The notes below the pieces were generated by a model that was given only the letters and a program-made list of their open reading frames with translations, was not told where the DNA came from and ran no database searches. Source: Alphaproteobacteria bacterium (GTDB lineage Bacteria; Myxococcota_A; UBA796; GCA-2862545). Taken from it: 64,000 bases of DNA. The stretch covers positions 142,072 to 206,071 of the forward strand of contig JACKEQ010000009.1 of the NCBI GenBank assembly GCA_020632885.1. The letters are read 5' to 3'. Positions 49,710-58,575 of this stretch are shown piece by piece (position 1 is the first letter of the stretch; each line of letters begins with the position of its first letter). The position numbers and the translations under genes were made by a program.

Positions 49710-50825
49710 GTGCTGCTCGCCCTCTGGATGGCCGCCACGGCTGGGGCCACCGAGGAGCTCGCCTGGACCGGGCTGGACTTCGGTCTGGTCCGCGTGTTCG
49801 GCGAGGTCCCGTTCACCGACCCCGCCACCCTGACCACCTTCCCCACCCAGTGGAACCGCCTGTTCCGCGACGAGATGGTCGGCTCGCTGGGGAGCCGGAC
49901 GAAGCGTACGATCCGCGTCGACGACGTGCACCTCGAGTCGATGCACGAGGCGCTCGACCCCGCCGTGGCCCTGGCGCCCGACGGACCCTCCTGGCGTGAG
50001 CCGATCCTCACGCGGGTGGACGTCGTGGCCCGCGTCCAGGCGTACCCGTCGGGAACGCCCGGGATGGCGCTCACCTTCATCGCCGAGGAGCTCAACCGGC
50101 CCGATACCCACGGGTGTTTCTGGGTCACCTGGTACGACCGCGCCGAGCTGTTCGTGCACGCCACCGAGCGTCGCTGCGAGGCACCGGGCGGGATCGGGTT
50201 CCGGAACTACTGGTTCGGCTCGGTGAAGCGGATCCTCGCGCAGATGAAGGTCACCGACGTCCCCTCTCCCGACCAGGTCCTCACGCTCACGGAGGCCGAG
50301 ATCGCCGAGGCCCGGGAGAAGTCCGCGGGGATCGAGGAGCGTCTCGCGAAGGGTCGTGCTCGGGCCGAGGAGCGGGCCGCCAGGGCGGCCGAGGAGCAGA
50401 AGGCAGCCGACATGGCAGCCGGCAGGGTCCCGCTGGACTGGGTCACCATCCACGTGGCCCCCGAGGGCCTCGGCGCGCTGAAGTCCGCCGGCGTGGAGTT
50501 CGTGGTCGCAGACCGCCAGGCCCCGGCACCCACCACCGTCCAGGTCGTGTCCAGCGGGGTCGTGGTGGCCAGCGGGGCGAGCGGGGGCGTGGCTCCCGAC
50601 GCGGAGTGCGAGACCGCCTACGGCAAGACCGCGTGTGGCTACGGGTGCACGGTGGCCTACGGCGACGTGAAGTGCGCGCAGTACCCCGGGGGCACCTGCG
50701 AGGTCGCGTACGGCAAGGTCGCCTGCGGCTTCGACTGCCAGGTGGCGTACGGCGACGTGAAGTGCGCCCGGATGCCCGGCGGCCGGTGCGAGGTCGCGTA
50801 CGGCAAGATCACCTGCTCGCAGTGA
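49710..50825 (+). CDS. Exported protein with Cys-rich AYGK repeats
   Basis: 371 residues, GTG start 7 bases after infA. A short signal-like start (MLLALWMAATAGA) is followed by a region of unknown fold (~20-180), a charged coiled-coil-like segment (~190-240, EKSAGIEERLAKGRARAEERAA), a Val/Ser linker and, at 300-371, two full 30-residue repeats and a partial one. The core of each is C-E-x-AYGKxACG then C-x-VAYGDVKCAxxPGG, four Cys per full unit, probably disulfide-bonded. It looks like a surface or secreted protein. The infA gene and this one are on the same strand and closely spaced. Not recognised as an enzyme. Confidence 0.7.
   Translation: MLLALWMAATAGATEELAWTGLDFGLVRVFGEVPFTDPATLTTFPTQWNRLFRDEMVGSLGSRTKRTIRVDDVHLESMHEALDPAVALAPDGPSWREPILTRVDVVARVQAYPSGTPGMALTFIAEELNRPDTHGCFWVTWYDRAELFVHATERRCEAPGGIGFRNYWFGSVKRILAQMKVTDVPSPDQVLTLTEAEIAEAREKSAGIEERLAKGRARAEERAARAAEEQKAADMAAGRVPLDWVTIHVAPEGLGALKSAGVEFVVADRQAPAPTTVQVVSSGVVVASGASGGVAPDAECETAYGKTACGYGCTVAYGDVKCAQYPGGTCEVAYGKVACGFDCQVAYGDVKCARMPGGRCEVAYGKITCSQ
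50607..50825 (+). repeat. 90-bp coding repeats, AYGK/Cys unit
   Basis: Units at 50607-50696, 50697-50786 and a 39-base partial to the stop. Each 30-residue unit starts with Cys-Glu and keeps AYGK and YGDVKC. Clear tandem expansion. Confidence 0.8.
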
Positions 50826-50828
50826 GCC

Positions 50829-52460
50829 TCAGAACGGCAGCGCGAGCACGTCGCCCACGATCCGCCCGCTGATCGTCTGCCCGTTCGCCGACTCCACCGT
50901 GAGCGTGGCGTCGCCGAGCACGGCCTCGATGTGCTGGTCCGCGAGGTCCTCCCCGTCGAGCAGCACGAGGCTCGCCGACCGCGCGCGGAGGTCGAGGGCA
51001 TGGGTGCCCACCTCGAGGTCCGCGGGCTCCAGGTCCGCGTAGACCACGAGGTAGCCCCCGTCCACGGCGACCCCCGTGGCCAGGATGGCCTCGCCGGGGT
51101 CGACGATGGCTCCGCCCGCGAGCACGTCGTCGGGCTGGTCGTCGAGCGAGAGGGTGAGCGTGCTGGAGCCCGCGACCCAGGGGATCTGCCCGCCCACCTG
51201 GGCCTGGAAGACGAGGTCCACGGTGCCGACGGGGTCGAGGCACGGCGGGTCGCGCGGATCGGCGTCCCAGCCGAGCCCGATCGTGTCGAGCTCGTCCACG
51301 ATCACCGCCCGGCGACCGCGCACGAACTCCCGGACCTGCTCGAGGTCGGACGCCTGGCCCGAGGGGTTCCGCGTGACCGGAGCGGTGAGGGCCTCCATGG
51401 CGTCGATGGAGGCCAGGAGGGCGTCCTCGTCCCAGACGGTGTCGAGGAGCTCGCGCAGGCGGGCCTCGAAGGCCGCACGACCCTCCGGATGCAGGATCAG
51501 GCGCCGCGCCAGGCGCCCGTTGGCCATCACGGCCTGGCGATCGTCACCCCCGAACGGCCGGTAGTCGATGAAGATCATGTCGATGCCCCAGGGCAGGAAC
51601 ACCAGCCGATCGTCCGGCCTGTAGACGTAGAAGTTGTTGGTGTTGCCCGCGTAGCCGTCGGTGTGGCCGACCAGGACCTCCATGGCCCAGTACGTGTTGA
51701 ACGCGTCGAGGTCGATCACCGCGTCGAGCTCGGCCAGCAGGGTCTCGTCGGGGGCCTCGAGGGCATCGGCCACGGCCTGGAGGGGCCCGAGCGACGGGTC
51801 GGTCGCGTCGGTCTTGGGGTCGAAGGAGTGGATCCAGTCCGGGTGGAAGTCGGACAGCGCGCCCTCGTAGAGGTCGCCGTCCGCCGTGCCGAACCGGCGC
51901 TCGAGGAAGTCGCGCTTGTAGGGCTCCACGTGGATGTAGACGCCGAGGTCGTCGTCAGCACCGGTGACGTGGGCGAAGTTGCAGCGGGGCGAGGGGATGC
52001 CGGCGGCCTCGAACAGGTCGTAGCCGAGGCACTGGCGCACGAGGGAGGTGTCCGCGACGCTGTTGTTCAGCGTGACGTGCTCGGTACCGTCCGGGAAGCG
52101 CTGACCGTCGACGAAGCGGTCGCTGTCGAGCTTGAGGCCGGGCTTGGTGGACGACTGGGAGCCCACGAGCCCCTTCTTGCGCACGCCCACCCGGGAGACC
52201 GTCGCGCCGTCGAGCCGCACGTCCGCCTCGTACCATGCGTACGGGCTCGGGAACGGCGCCGCGAGGCACTGGCCCTGGAGCAGCTCGAGGATCCAGCGGG
52301 TCTCTTCGGCGAGGGCCTCGGCGTCCGCGGGGTCCATGGTGAGCTCGACGCCGAGCAGCCGGTCGCGGTCGTAGTGTGCGGCCCCGGCGCCCGTGTGGGC
52401 CGGATCGGTCTCGGTCGGGACGGGCTGGCTGCTGCCGCACGCCGCGAGGAACAACAGCAT
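50829..52460 (-). CDS. CotH kinase-family lipoprotein
   Basis: 543 residues from ATG 52460 (MLLFLAACGSSQ), with GGAGGAGG upstream. The lipobox Cys is at 8, the shortest signal seen here; an earlier in-frame ATG at 52484 would add MSNGGGGL. The CotH fold is seen in VSRVGVRKKGLVGSQ, PGLKLDSDRFVDGQ, TDGYAGNTNNFYVYRPDDRLVFLPWGIDMIF (the Asp/Asn-containing kinase core). CotH proteins in spores are atypical protein kinases; a role outside sporulation is probable here. The last ~150 residues (after EQVREFVRGRRA) are beta-rich and secreted-type. The lipid anchor places it outside the cytoplasm. Confidence 0.85.
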   Translation of the reverse strand: MLLFLAACGSSQPVPTETDPAHTGAGAAHYDRDRLLGVELTMDPADAEALAEETRWILELLQGQCLAAPFPSPYAWYEADVRLDGATVSRVGVRKKGLVGSQSSTKPGLKLDSDRFVDGQRFPDGTEHVTLNNSVADTSLVRQCLGYDLFEAAGIPSPRCNFAHVTGADDDLGVYIHVEPYKRDFLERRFGTADGDLYEGALSDFHPDWIHSFDPKTDATDPSLGPLQAVADALEAPDETLLAELDAVIDLDAFNTYWAMEVLVGHTDGYAGNTNNFYVYRPDDRLVFLPWGIDMIFIDYRPFGGDDRQAVMANGRLARRLILHPEGRAAFEARLRELLDTVWDEDALLASIDAMEALTAPVTRNPSGQASDLEQVREFVRGRRAVIVDELDTIGLGWDADPRDPPCLDPVGTVDLVFQAQVGGQIPWVAGSSTLTLSLDDQPDDVLAGGAIVDPGEAILATGVAVDGGYLVVYADLEPADLEVGTHALDLRARSASLVLLDGEDLADQHIEAVLGDATLTVESANGQTISGRIVGDVLALPF

Positions 52461-52576
52461 GAGACCTCCTCCCCCGTTCGACACGCGGGCGCATCGAGAG
52501 GGAAAGCCATCCTACACCGCTGGGTATCTGTTTGCCTCGGCCTCGGGTGCGGCGTACCGGACCCCCGGAGGTCGAC

Positions 52577-54208
52577 ATGCGCCAGCCCACCCCGAGCGAG
52601 ATGGCCATCATCGAAGAGGGCCGGAGTTGGACCCACACCTCGGAAGAGGCCCTCGCGAATGCGCTTCGGGGCGTCGCGTCCGTGCTCCTCGCCCCCGAGG
52701 CGCTCGATCGCTGGGCCCGCTCGATGACGCCGATCCACATCCGGGAGTGGGCCCGCCTCGTCGACCCCGCCTTCGAGGTCGAGGGGGTCACCTGCTGGGA
52801 CCGGGTCGGCGTGCTGGGCTTCCTGACGGGGTTCGAGCTGCTCGAGGAGACGTTCCAGGACCTCTTCGAGGACGCCCTGAACCTGCTCCTCCTGGCCAGC
52901 ACGGTGGACGGCGAGGCGAGCCTGCAGCGCTTCCACGAGGTCGTGGTGCCCGCGATGAACGCCGAGGTGAACGCGCGCTTCGCCTACGCGCGCCTGCTGG
53001 AGACGCCGGAGGGTGCGCCCTACCACCACATCGCCTGGGACAGCTTCACCCTGCGCGAGAAGGCCCGGGCGCGGGCCAATCGCTATCCGGGCACCCCCTT
53101 CGGCGAGAGCCACAGGGAGCTCCTGGAGGCGCTCGAGGCCTTCGAGGCCCCCGGCCGCCCCCAGACCGACGCCGTCTTCGAGCGCGCGCGCGCTGCGATG
53201 GCCGCGGCCGTGGTGACCTCGCCGCCCGCGCGGCCGCCGGGCGTGGAGGGGCCTCGAGCCTCCGAGGTGCCCACGCTGGAGGGGCTCGCTGCGCGCCTGG
53301 GCGACTGGCTCGGCATGTCCATCGACGACGCGGCCCGGTTCCGGGCGTTCGCCGCGGCGGGGGGAGACCTCACCTCCCTGGCCGAGAAGGCGGGAGCTGG
53401 CCACCCGGATCGCGGCTTCCTCATCGACCTCTGCCCCGGCGGCCAGGCCATGATCGACGAGCTGGCCGCGCTCCCCGCGTGGAGGCGCGCCACCTCGAAG
53501 GTGATCCGCGTGTCGATGGAGCCCTCGGCGGCCCCGCTGATGGTGGACGGGCTGCTCCAGCGGTCCTCCAGCGAGGCGTACCAGGCGTTCGCCACGGGCC
53601 TGCCCGACGCCGTGGTGGAGCGGCTGGAGGCCGTGCTCGCGGGCGACGTGGACCCCCGCGTGGGACGGACGAAGCCCCACGAGGCCGGCGGCCCCTACAG
53701 CGACGAGAAGTGGCTCGAGGTGATGGTGGGCCTCGCCCTCGACGCCCTCGGGGTCATCGGCACACCCGAGGCCCGCCGGGTGCTGCTCGACCACTGGGAG
53801 CGCGACGCCCGGGCGGGATGGCGCGCGCGCACGCTCCTCGCCCTGGCCGCACAGGCTCCCGACGAGCCCAGCCCGGCCGCCTGGGAGGCCTTCGTGGGCG
53901 AGCTCCCCGACGCGCCGCTGCCCACGTTCCTCCGCAAGACCCCGATCCCCGAGGTGGCGCTCGTGGACGGCACACCCGCGTCCCCCGCGGTCGTCCGCTG
54001 GATGCTCGGCGTGCTGCTCGCGAAGCCGGCGGGCCACCTCCACGCCTTCCACCGTCCGGAGACGTTCCCGGGCCCGCTGGTGACGCTCCGGAGCCTGCTG
54101 GAGCCGGGAGGCCGCGAGACGCTCGCCGCGGTCGTGGACCGTGCGGCGGCCAAGCCCGCCCACCGGGCCCTCGGTGAGCCTGCCGTGGCCTGGCTCCGCG
54201 CCGGATGA
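52577..54208 (+). CDS. Large uncharacterised protein
   Basis: 543 residues from ATG 52577 behind GGAGGT. It is not recognised. Predicted mostly helical: LVDPAFEVEGVTCWDRVG, FLTGFELLEETFQDLFEDALNLLLLA, VVRWMLGVLLAKPAGHLHAF. A Pro-rich linker near residue 215 separates two helical parts, and a run of repeated Ala/Leu helices from ~340 hints at HEAT-like solenoid repeats. No signal peptide, no nucleotide motif and no metal motif. Its stop is 4 bases from the convergent TPR gene's stop. Divergent from the CotH gene. Nothing more can be supported. Confidence 0.6.
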   Translation: MRQPTPSEMAIIEEGRSWTHTSEEALANALRGVASVLLAPEALDRWARSMTPIHIREWARLVDPAFEVEGVTCWDRVGVLGFLTGFELLEETFQDLFEDALNLLLLASTVDGEASLQRFHEVVVPAMNAEVNARFAYARLLETPEGAPYHHIAWDSFTLREKARARANRYPGTPFGESHRELLEALEAFEAPGRPQTDAVFERARAAMAAAVVTSPPARPPGVEGPRASEVPTLEGLAARLGDWLGMSIDDAARFRAFAAAGGDLTSLAEKAGAGHPDRGFLIDLCPGGQAMIDELAALPAWRRATSKVIRVSMEPSAAPLMVDGLLQRSSSEAYQAFATGLPDAVVERLEAVLAGDVDPRVGRTKPHEAGGPYSDEKWLEVMVGLALDALGVIGTPEARRVLLDHWERDARAGWRARTLLALAAQAPDEPSPAAWEAFVGELPDAPLPTFLRKTPIPEVALVDGTPASPAVVRWMLGVLLAKPAGHLHAFHRPETFPGPLVTLRSLLEPGGRETLAAVVDRAAAKPAHRALGEPAVAWLRAG

Positions 54209-54211
54209 ACG

Positions 54212-55198
54212 TCAGAACCGCGCGGTGAGCAGGTCGTCCGCGAGACGTGCGGCGATCTCGCGTCCCCGGGCGGCTGCCGACTCCGCCTCCCCGCCCTCCG
54301 CGACCTTCGCGAGCAACCCCAGCGCCATGGCCCGCAGGCGCAGGTGACCCGCATCGCCTGCGACCTGCACGGACGCCCGGGCCTCCGCGAGGGCCTCGGC
54401 CCGCCGGCCCTGCCGGTGCAGGCTCCAGCCGAGCCCGTTGTGCCGGCGGCACCGCGCGAACGGGGGCCCTCCGGGGTCGATCGTGCGGTAGAGCGTCTCG
54501 GCCGCCGCGTAGTCCGGGGTCCTGTCGCGCGGCAGGTTCAGCCGGTAGGCCACCTGGTCCACCCAGCGGGCGTGCAGGCAGGCCCGGTCGTCGGAGGAGT
54601 CCAGGGTGGACAGGTGCGTCTCGGCCTCGTCGAGGAGGCTCGCGCTCCGGTCGGGATCCGAGCGGCTCACCAGGAAGCTCCCGACCAGCGCGGCCTCCAC
54701 GCGGGCCTCCGGAGGGAGCCGGGGTCCGTCGATCTGCGCGAGCAGCGCCGCGGCGGCCTCCGTCTCCCGGCGACGCAGGTGGAGCCCCGTGCGCCCGAGG
54801 TCCAGCCAGACGGCCTCCGCAGACCTCCGGATGGCGGGGCGGTCCCAGAACCGCAGGAGATCCGCGCACACCGGGGTGGGCAGGTCGGTGAAGCGCGAGT
54901 GGTAGGTGCCCATCCAGGCCAGCCGGGCCCGGACGTCGTCCGGCAGCCCGAAGGCCTCGATGACACGGGCTCCCCAGGTGCCTCCGTCGCCTGTGGCCGT
55001 GCGCAGGCGGCGCAGGGCGCGCTCGATACTGTCGACGTTCTCGCGATGCCGCCGCTGGGCCGCCAGCAGCTCCGCGGTCGCCGCGAGGGACCCGTTGCGA
55101 CGCACGAGCCAGTCCACCACCTCCGGCCAGTCGAACGTGTCCGGGAATCTGTCCGGGTGCGGATCCCCGGGACCGGCGATGTTCCCGACGTCAGCCAA
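54212..55198 (-). CDS. TPR-like helical repeat protein
   Basis: 328 residues. Helix-turn-helix pairs typical of TPR: ALLAQIDGPRLPPEARVEAALVG, LLDEAETHLSTLDSSDDRA, WSLHRQGRRAEALAEARASVQVAGDAGHLRLRAMALG, ending with a Glu/Ala-rich helix. No kinase or sensor domain. The opening (DWLVRRNGSLAATAELL) may be a small helical domain. Protein-protein scaffold by inference. Divergent from the KapD-like exonuclease by 11 bases between starts, so a shared promoter is likely although no room for a normal one is seen. Confidence 0.65.
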   Translation of the reverse strand: MADVGNIAGPGDPHPDRFPDTFDWPEVVDWLVRRNGSLAATAELLAAQRRHRENVDSIERALRRLRTATGDGGTWGARVIEAFGLPDDVRARLAWMGTYHSRFTDLPTPVCADLLRFWDRPAIRRSAEAVWLDLGRTGLHLRRRETEAAAALLAQIDGPRLPPEARVEAALVGSFLVSRSDPDRSASLLDEAETHLSTLDSSDDRACLHARWVDQVAYRLNLPRDRTPDYAAAETLYRTIDPGGPPFARCRRHNGLGWSLHRQGRRAEALAEARASVQVAGDAGHLRLRAMALGLLAKVAEGGEAESAAARGREIAARLADDLLTARF

Positions 55199-55209
55199 GG
55201 GAGGACACC

Positions 55210-55752
55210 ATGCGACCGTTTCTCGTCATCGACCTCGAGGCCACGTGCTGCGACCGCCACTCCATCCCCCGCGCGGAGACCGAGATCATCGAGATCGGCG
55301 CCGTGCTCGTGGACCCCGTGTCGTTCGCCGTGACCGACAGCTTCCAGACCTTCGTGCGACCCGTGATCCACACGCGCCTCACGCGGTTCTGCACCGAGCT
55401 CACCACGATCCGCCAGGACCAGGTGGACGGAGCCCCCGGCTTCACGGAGGCCATCCGGCTGCTCGGGCGCTTCGCGGGGCCCGTGGCACCACGGTTCTGC
55501 AGCTGGGGTGACTACGACCGCAACCAGCTCGACCGGGAGGCGAAGCGCAACAACGTGCGCCTGCCGCTCGCGAGGGACCACCTGAACGTGAAGGCGGCGT
55601 TCGCCGAGCGCGAGGGACACAAGAAGCGCGGGCTCGGCGGGGCCCTGCAGAGGGTCGGGCTGACCTTCGAAGGCACCGCCCACCGCGGCATCGACGACGC
55701 GCGGAACATCGCGCGCCTGCTGCCCTGGGCCCTGGGACTCCGCCCGTTCTGA
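55210..55752 (+). CDS. KapD/ERI-1-like DEDDh exonuclease
   Basis: 180 residues. Exo I VIDLEATCCD (DxE pattern), then IIEIGAVLVDP, the Exo II region SWGDYDRNQ (Asp), and Exo III HRGIDDARNIARLL with His and Asp. This layout, with the Cys-Cys after ATC and the inserted DTFQTFVRPVIH-like sequence, is typical of the KapD/ERI-1 subgroup, which trims RNA 3' ends. All catalytic residues appear present. This is the third DEDDh exonuclease in the window. Confidence 0.88.
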   Translation: MRPFLVIDLEATCCDRHSIPRAETEIIEIGAVLVDPVSFAVTDSFQTFVRPVIHTRLTRFCTELTTIRQDQVDGAPGFTEAIRLLGRFAGPVAPRFCSWGDYDRNQLDREAKRNNVRLPLARDHLNVKAAFAEREGHKKRGLGGALQRVGLTFEGTAHRGIDDARNIARLLPWALGLRPF

Positions 55753-55753
55753 C

Positions 55754-55771
55754 GGGCGGGGTCAGCCGCCC
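55754..55771. terminator. Hairpin at the convergent KapD-like/TPR gene ends
   Basis: GGGCGG (55754-55759) pairs with CCGCCC (55766-55771) around a 6-base loop, right after the exonuclease stop and overlapping the stop of the Zn-ribbon/TPR gene. No U-tract. Confidence 0.4.
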
Positions 55772-56724
55772 CAGCCGAACCAGCCCTTGGGCTTCTTGTA
55801 GGGCAGGAGCATCTCGGCCGCCTCGGCGTGCGCGGGATTGAGCTTGGTGGTGACCTCGAGCCAGTGCACGAGGTACTTCGTGTCGTTGTTGGCGGCCGCG
55901 ATACGCGCGCGCAGCCAGGCCAGCGACTCGTACTCCTCCTGGTGGTCGCCCGCGAGGCTGCAGGCGCCGAGGGCCTGCGCGAACTGCCCGTTGGCGTAGT
56001 AGCGCTCGCCCACCTCGACGATCACGGCGATGCAGCGGGCGCGCGTGGCGTCGGCCTTCATCCCGTGACCGGCGGCCTGCAGGGCTCCCTGACGGTCCTC
56101 CAGGTGCAGCTTGATCTCGGCGTAGTCGGTCCACCACTCGGGGTGGTTGGCGCCGTCGAGCTTCACGCCCTTCTCGAGGGCCGTGAGCGCGCCGGGCAGG
56201 TTGCCGACGGCCCCCTCCAGGTTGGCCACGAGCCCCCACACGATGGGCGGGCCGCCCTGGCGCTCCACCCACTCGTAGGCCTCGTCGAGGGCCTGATCGT
56301 AGAGGTTGAGGGCCTCGAGGATGTTGTTGCGGAGGATCATCGCCTCCGTGGGGTCCGGGCCCCACTTCACCGACGCGGTGGCGAGCTTGAGGGCCAGCAC
56401 GTAGCGGCCGGTCTCCTTGAGCGCCTTGGCGGCGAGGTAGTAGTCACCGTCCGGGTGGAGCCGCGCGTACTTGTCGTGGATCGCGCGATCCTCCGAATCC
56501 GTCATCCCGCACTGCGTGCAGCGGATCTCGTTCGGACCCACCATCTGCTGGTCGCCACCGCAGGTGACGCAGTGGTTGTTGAACGGGAAGCGGAGAGGGA
56601 GCAGGTAGCTCTCGGAGCGGTGTACGTGGCCACAGGACGCGCAGTAGTACACGTCCTCGTAGTGGGCGCCGCTCTGCCGCTGGCTCCACTGCAGGTCCAT
56701 CGCCGGACAGCACGTCTCTCCCAT
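55762..56724 (-). CDS. Zinc-ribbon and TPR protein
   Basis: 320 residues. The N-terminal ~85 residues hold two Cys-pair zinc-ribbon-like motifs (YYCASCGHVHR, NHCVTCGGD, IRCTQCGMTD). The rest is TPR-like repeats (ALKETGRYVLALKLATASVKWG, LGACSLAGDHQEEYESLAWLRARIAAANNDTKYLVHWLE). It ends KPKGWFGWGG. Cytoplasmic. Role unknown; TPR plus zinc-ribbon suits a scaffold for other proteins. The first ATG (56724) follows a weak site. The 56725-56807 gap holds no gene. Confidence 0.75.
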   Translation of the reverse strand: MGETCCPAMDLQWSQRQSGAHYEDVYYCASCGHVHRSESYLLPLRFPFNNHCVTCGGDQQMVGPNEIRCTQCGMTDSEDRAIHDKYARLHPDGDYYLAAKALKETGRYVLALKLATASVKWGPDPTEAMILRNNILEALNLYDQALDEAYEWVERQGGPPIVWGLVANLEGAVGNLPGALTALEKGVKLDGANHPEWWTDYAEIKLHLEDRQGALQAAGHGMKADATRARCIAVIVEVGERYYANGQFAQALGACSLAGDHQEEYESLAWLRARIAAANNDTKYLVHWLEVTTKLNPAHAEAAEMLLPYKKPKGWFGWGG

Positions 56725-56807
56725 CAGGACAGTCCCCCTGGCACGAGGGCGAGCCTATCATCATCGACGCCAGGGTGGCAGGTCGGTGTCACCCCGGGAG
56801 TGCGGGG

Positions 56808-57695
56808 TCAGCGCAGGCGGGGGGCCGATCCGTCCGGGCGCAGGGGCTCCGGGAGGAGGTCTTCGATCGCGAGATGTGCGGCCGTCAGGGCCTCCCGCGG
56901 ATCCACACCCGCGAGGGGCACGGGCGGACCGAAGGACAGCGTGAGGGAGGAGGGCTGGAGGACCTCGCCGTCGACGGGCATGGCGCGCTCGGTGCCGGCG
57001 ATCGCCGCGGGCACCAGGAAGTCGGCCCCCTCGAGGTAGCGGCGGGTGGCCTGGATGAAGGACCCCATGCGACCCGTGCGGGTGCGGGCGCCCTCCGGGT
57101 AGAGCAGCACGGCGCGACCGCCCTTCATGGCCGCCCGGCTGGCGTCGAGGGACGCGCGTACGCGGCGGGCCAGCTCGCGGGGCGGGAGGGCCTCCGTGTG
57201 CCCGAGACGGCCGCTCTGGGGCACGGGGAGGTTGTGGATCGAGGCGGCCGCGAGGAGCCGGAAGAGCTCCTGGTACACCTTGGGGCCGGCGATGTAGACG
57301 ATCCGGTCGGCGAGGTCCGCGTTGCCCGACCAGGACAGGGCGGCGTCCGTGGCCATGGCGTCGATGTAGGACAGGTGGTTCGTGACGATCACCGCGGACC
57401 CGTCCTGCAGCGCGCGCCGCAGGTGGTCCTGCCCGGAGAGCGACCAGTCCGGGAACACCAGGCGGATGTAGTCGCGCGCGAGGGGCCGGAGGCGCGGGTG
57501 GGCCTCGTAGACGCGGTGCTCGCGCCCGAGGTCGCGCACGTGATCGAGCAGCGTGCGGAAGTCCTCGTGGCTCCAGCCGTCGAGGAGGGGCGAGACCTGG
57601 CCCTCGTGGACCCCGCGCACCCGGCTCGCCAGGAAGGGCCCGATGAGCCCGGGGAGCATGGACGGCGTGAGGCTGTCGAGGGTGCCCGGGGTCAC
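56808..57695 (-). CDS. PlsC-type 1-acyl-glycerol-3-phosphate acyltransferase family
   Basis: 295 residues from GTG 57695, which overlaps the NifU-like stop (GTGA). The PlsC motif I reads NHLSYIDAMATDAAL (HX4D conserved: H-L-S-Y-I-D), motif III YPEGARTRTGRM (EGxR), and a final block VPAAIAGTERAMP. These catalyse acyl transfer to a phospholipid or related acceptor on the inner face of the membrane. No clear TM helix precedes the domain. A conventional lysophosphatidate substrate is possible, not proved. Confidence 0.88.
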   Translation of the reverse strand: MTPGTLDSLTPSMLPGLIGPFLASRVRGVHEGQVSPLLDGWSHEDFRTLLDHVRDLGREHRVYEAHPRLRPLARDYIRLVFPDWSLSGQDHLRRALQDGSAVIVTNHLSYIDAMATDAALSWSGNADLADRIVYIAGPKVYQELFRLLAAASIHNLPVPQSGRLGHTEALPPRELARRVRASLDASRAAMKGGRAVLLYPEGARTRTGRMGSFIQATRRYLEGADFLVPAAIAGTERAMPVDGEVLQPSSLTLSFGPPVPLAGVDPREALTAAHLAIEDLLPEPLRPDGSAPRLR

Positions 57696-58114
57696 GCGGG
57701 GACCTGGATCAGGTTCCGGAACTGGGGGAACTCCTCCTCGAGGAGCCGCTCCACGCCCATCTTCATGGTGACGGTGGAGCTCGGGCAGGACGAGCAGGCG
57801 CCCATCAGGCGCACGTGCACGTCGAAACCATCGACGCGGACGAGCTGGATGTCGCCACCGTCGGCCTGGAGGGCCGGGCGCACCATGTCGTCGAACAGGG
57901 CCTCCACGGTCTCCAAGGTCATCGGCGGGACGTCCGCGCCGGGCTCCTCCTCCACGGGCTCGGGAGCCGCGGGGGGGACCGGCGGAGCGGCGAAGGGCGA
58001 GGCGGGCGCGCTGACGGGCGCCGCGCTCACCACGCTGTCGGAGGGGTCGAACAGGCGGCGGGCGATTCCGCGCTTCACGCGGCGCACACCCCGGCGGATG
58101 CGGTCTCGGATCAT
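57692..58114 (-). CDS. NifU-like C-terminal domain Fe-S scaffold protein
   Basis: 140 residues. The C-terminal ~75 residues are the NifU_C domain: LFDDMVRPALQADGGDIQLVRVDG and the CxxC motif at C107-SS-C110 (CSSCPSS), which holds a transient [4Fe-4S] cluster. The first ~60 residues are a basic, then Pro/Ala/Glu-rich extension (RRGVRRVKRGIARR, VPPAAPEPVEEEPG) that could bind membrane or partner protein. Upstream gene of an overlapping pair with the acyltransferase. No other Fe-S assembly gene is in view. Confidence 0.88.
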   Translation of the reverse strand: MIRDRIRRGVRRVKRGIARRLFDPSDSVVSAAPVSAPASPFAAPPVPPAAPEPVEEEPGADVPPMTLETVEALFDDMVRPALQADGGDIQLVRVDGFDVHVRLMGACSSCPSSTVTMKMGVERLLEEEFPQFRNLIQVPA

Positions 58115-58187
58115 GCCGCCCCCCTATCGTGCGAGGCGGGCGCCATCCACGGACGGACCGGGATAGGCGGGGCGCTCGGAGGGTGGG

Positions 58188-58571
58188 ATGGTGAGCATCC
58201 GGGTGGTGAGTGCCGAGATCGTGCGCGACGGGAGGTACCTGCTCGTGCAGCGGGCCGCCCACGCGGTGCTCCCGCTGCTCTGGGAGTTCCCGGGCGGGAA
58301 GGTCCGCGAGGGCGAGTCGGACGAGGACGCCATCCACCGCGCGCTCGCCGAGCGCATCGGGTGCACGGGCACGGTGGGCCCGCTGCTGATGGACGTGGTG
58401 CACGGCTACGACGGCTACGACCTCACCCTGGCGGTGTACCGGTGCGCCATCGAGGGCGAGCCGTGTGTCGGGAACATCGAGACGTTCGCGTGGGTCGGGC
58501 CCGACGCGTTCGGCGACTACACGTTCCCGGGCGCCGACCAGAAGACGATCGACGCCCTGCTCGAGGGCTGA
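58188..58571 (+). CDS. Nudix protein with a degenerate Nudix box
   Basis: 127 residues. The fold is Nudix/MutT-like: SAEIVRDGRYLLVQRA, LLWEFPGGKVREGESDEDA, VHGYDGYDLTLAVYRC. In the box GX5EX7REUXEEXGU the end reads HRALAERIGC: the RE becomes RA and the EE becomes ER. Two of the three Glu that normally bind the metal are thus lost, while the G-x5-E and one Glu stay. Catalysis is doubtful. It could bind nucleotides. Start ATG 58188 with GGAGGG upstream. Divergent from the NifU-like pair. Confidence 0.78.
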   Translation: MVSIRVVSAEIVRDGRYLLVQRAAHAVLPLLWEFPGGKVREGESDEDAIHRALAERIGCTGTVGPLLMDVVHGYDGYDLTLAVYRCAIEGEPCVGNIETFAWVGPDAFGDYTFPGADQKTIDALLEG

Positions 58572-58575
58572 GCCG

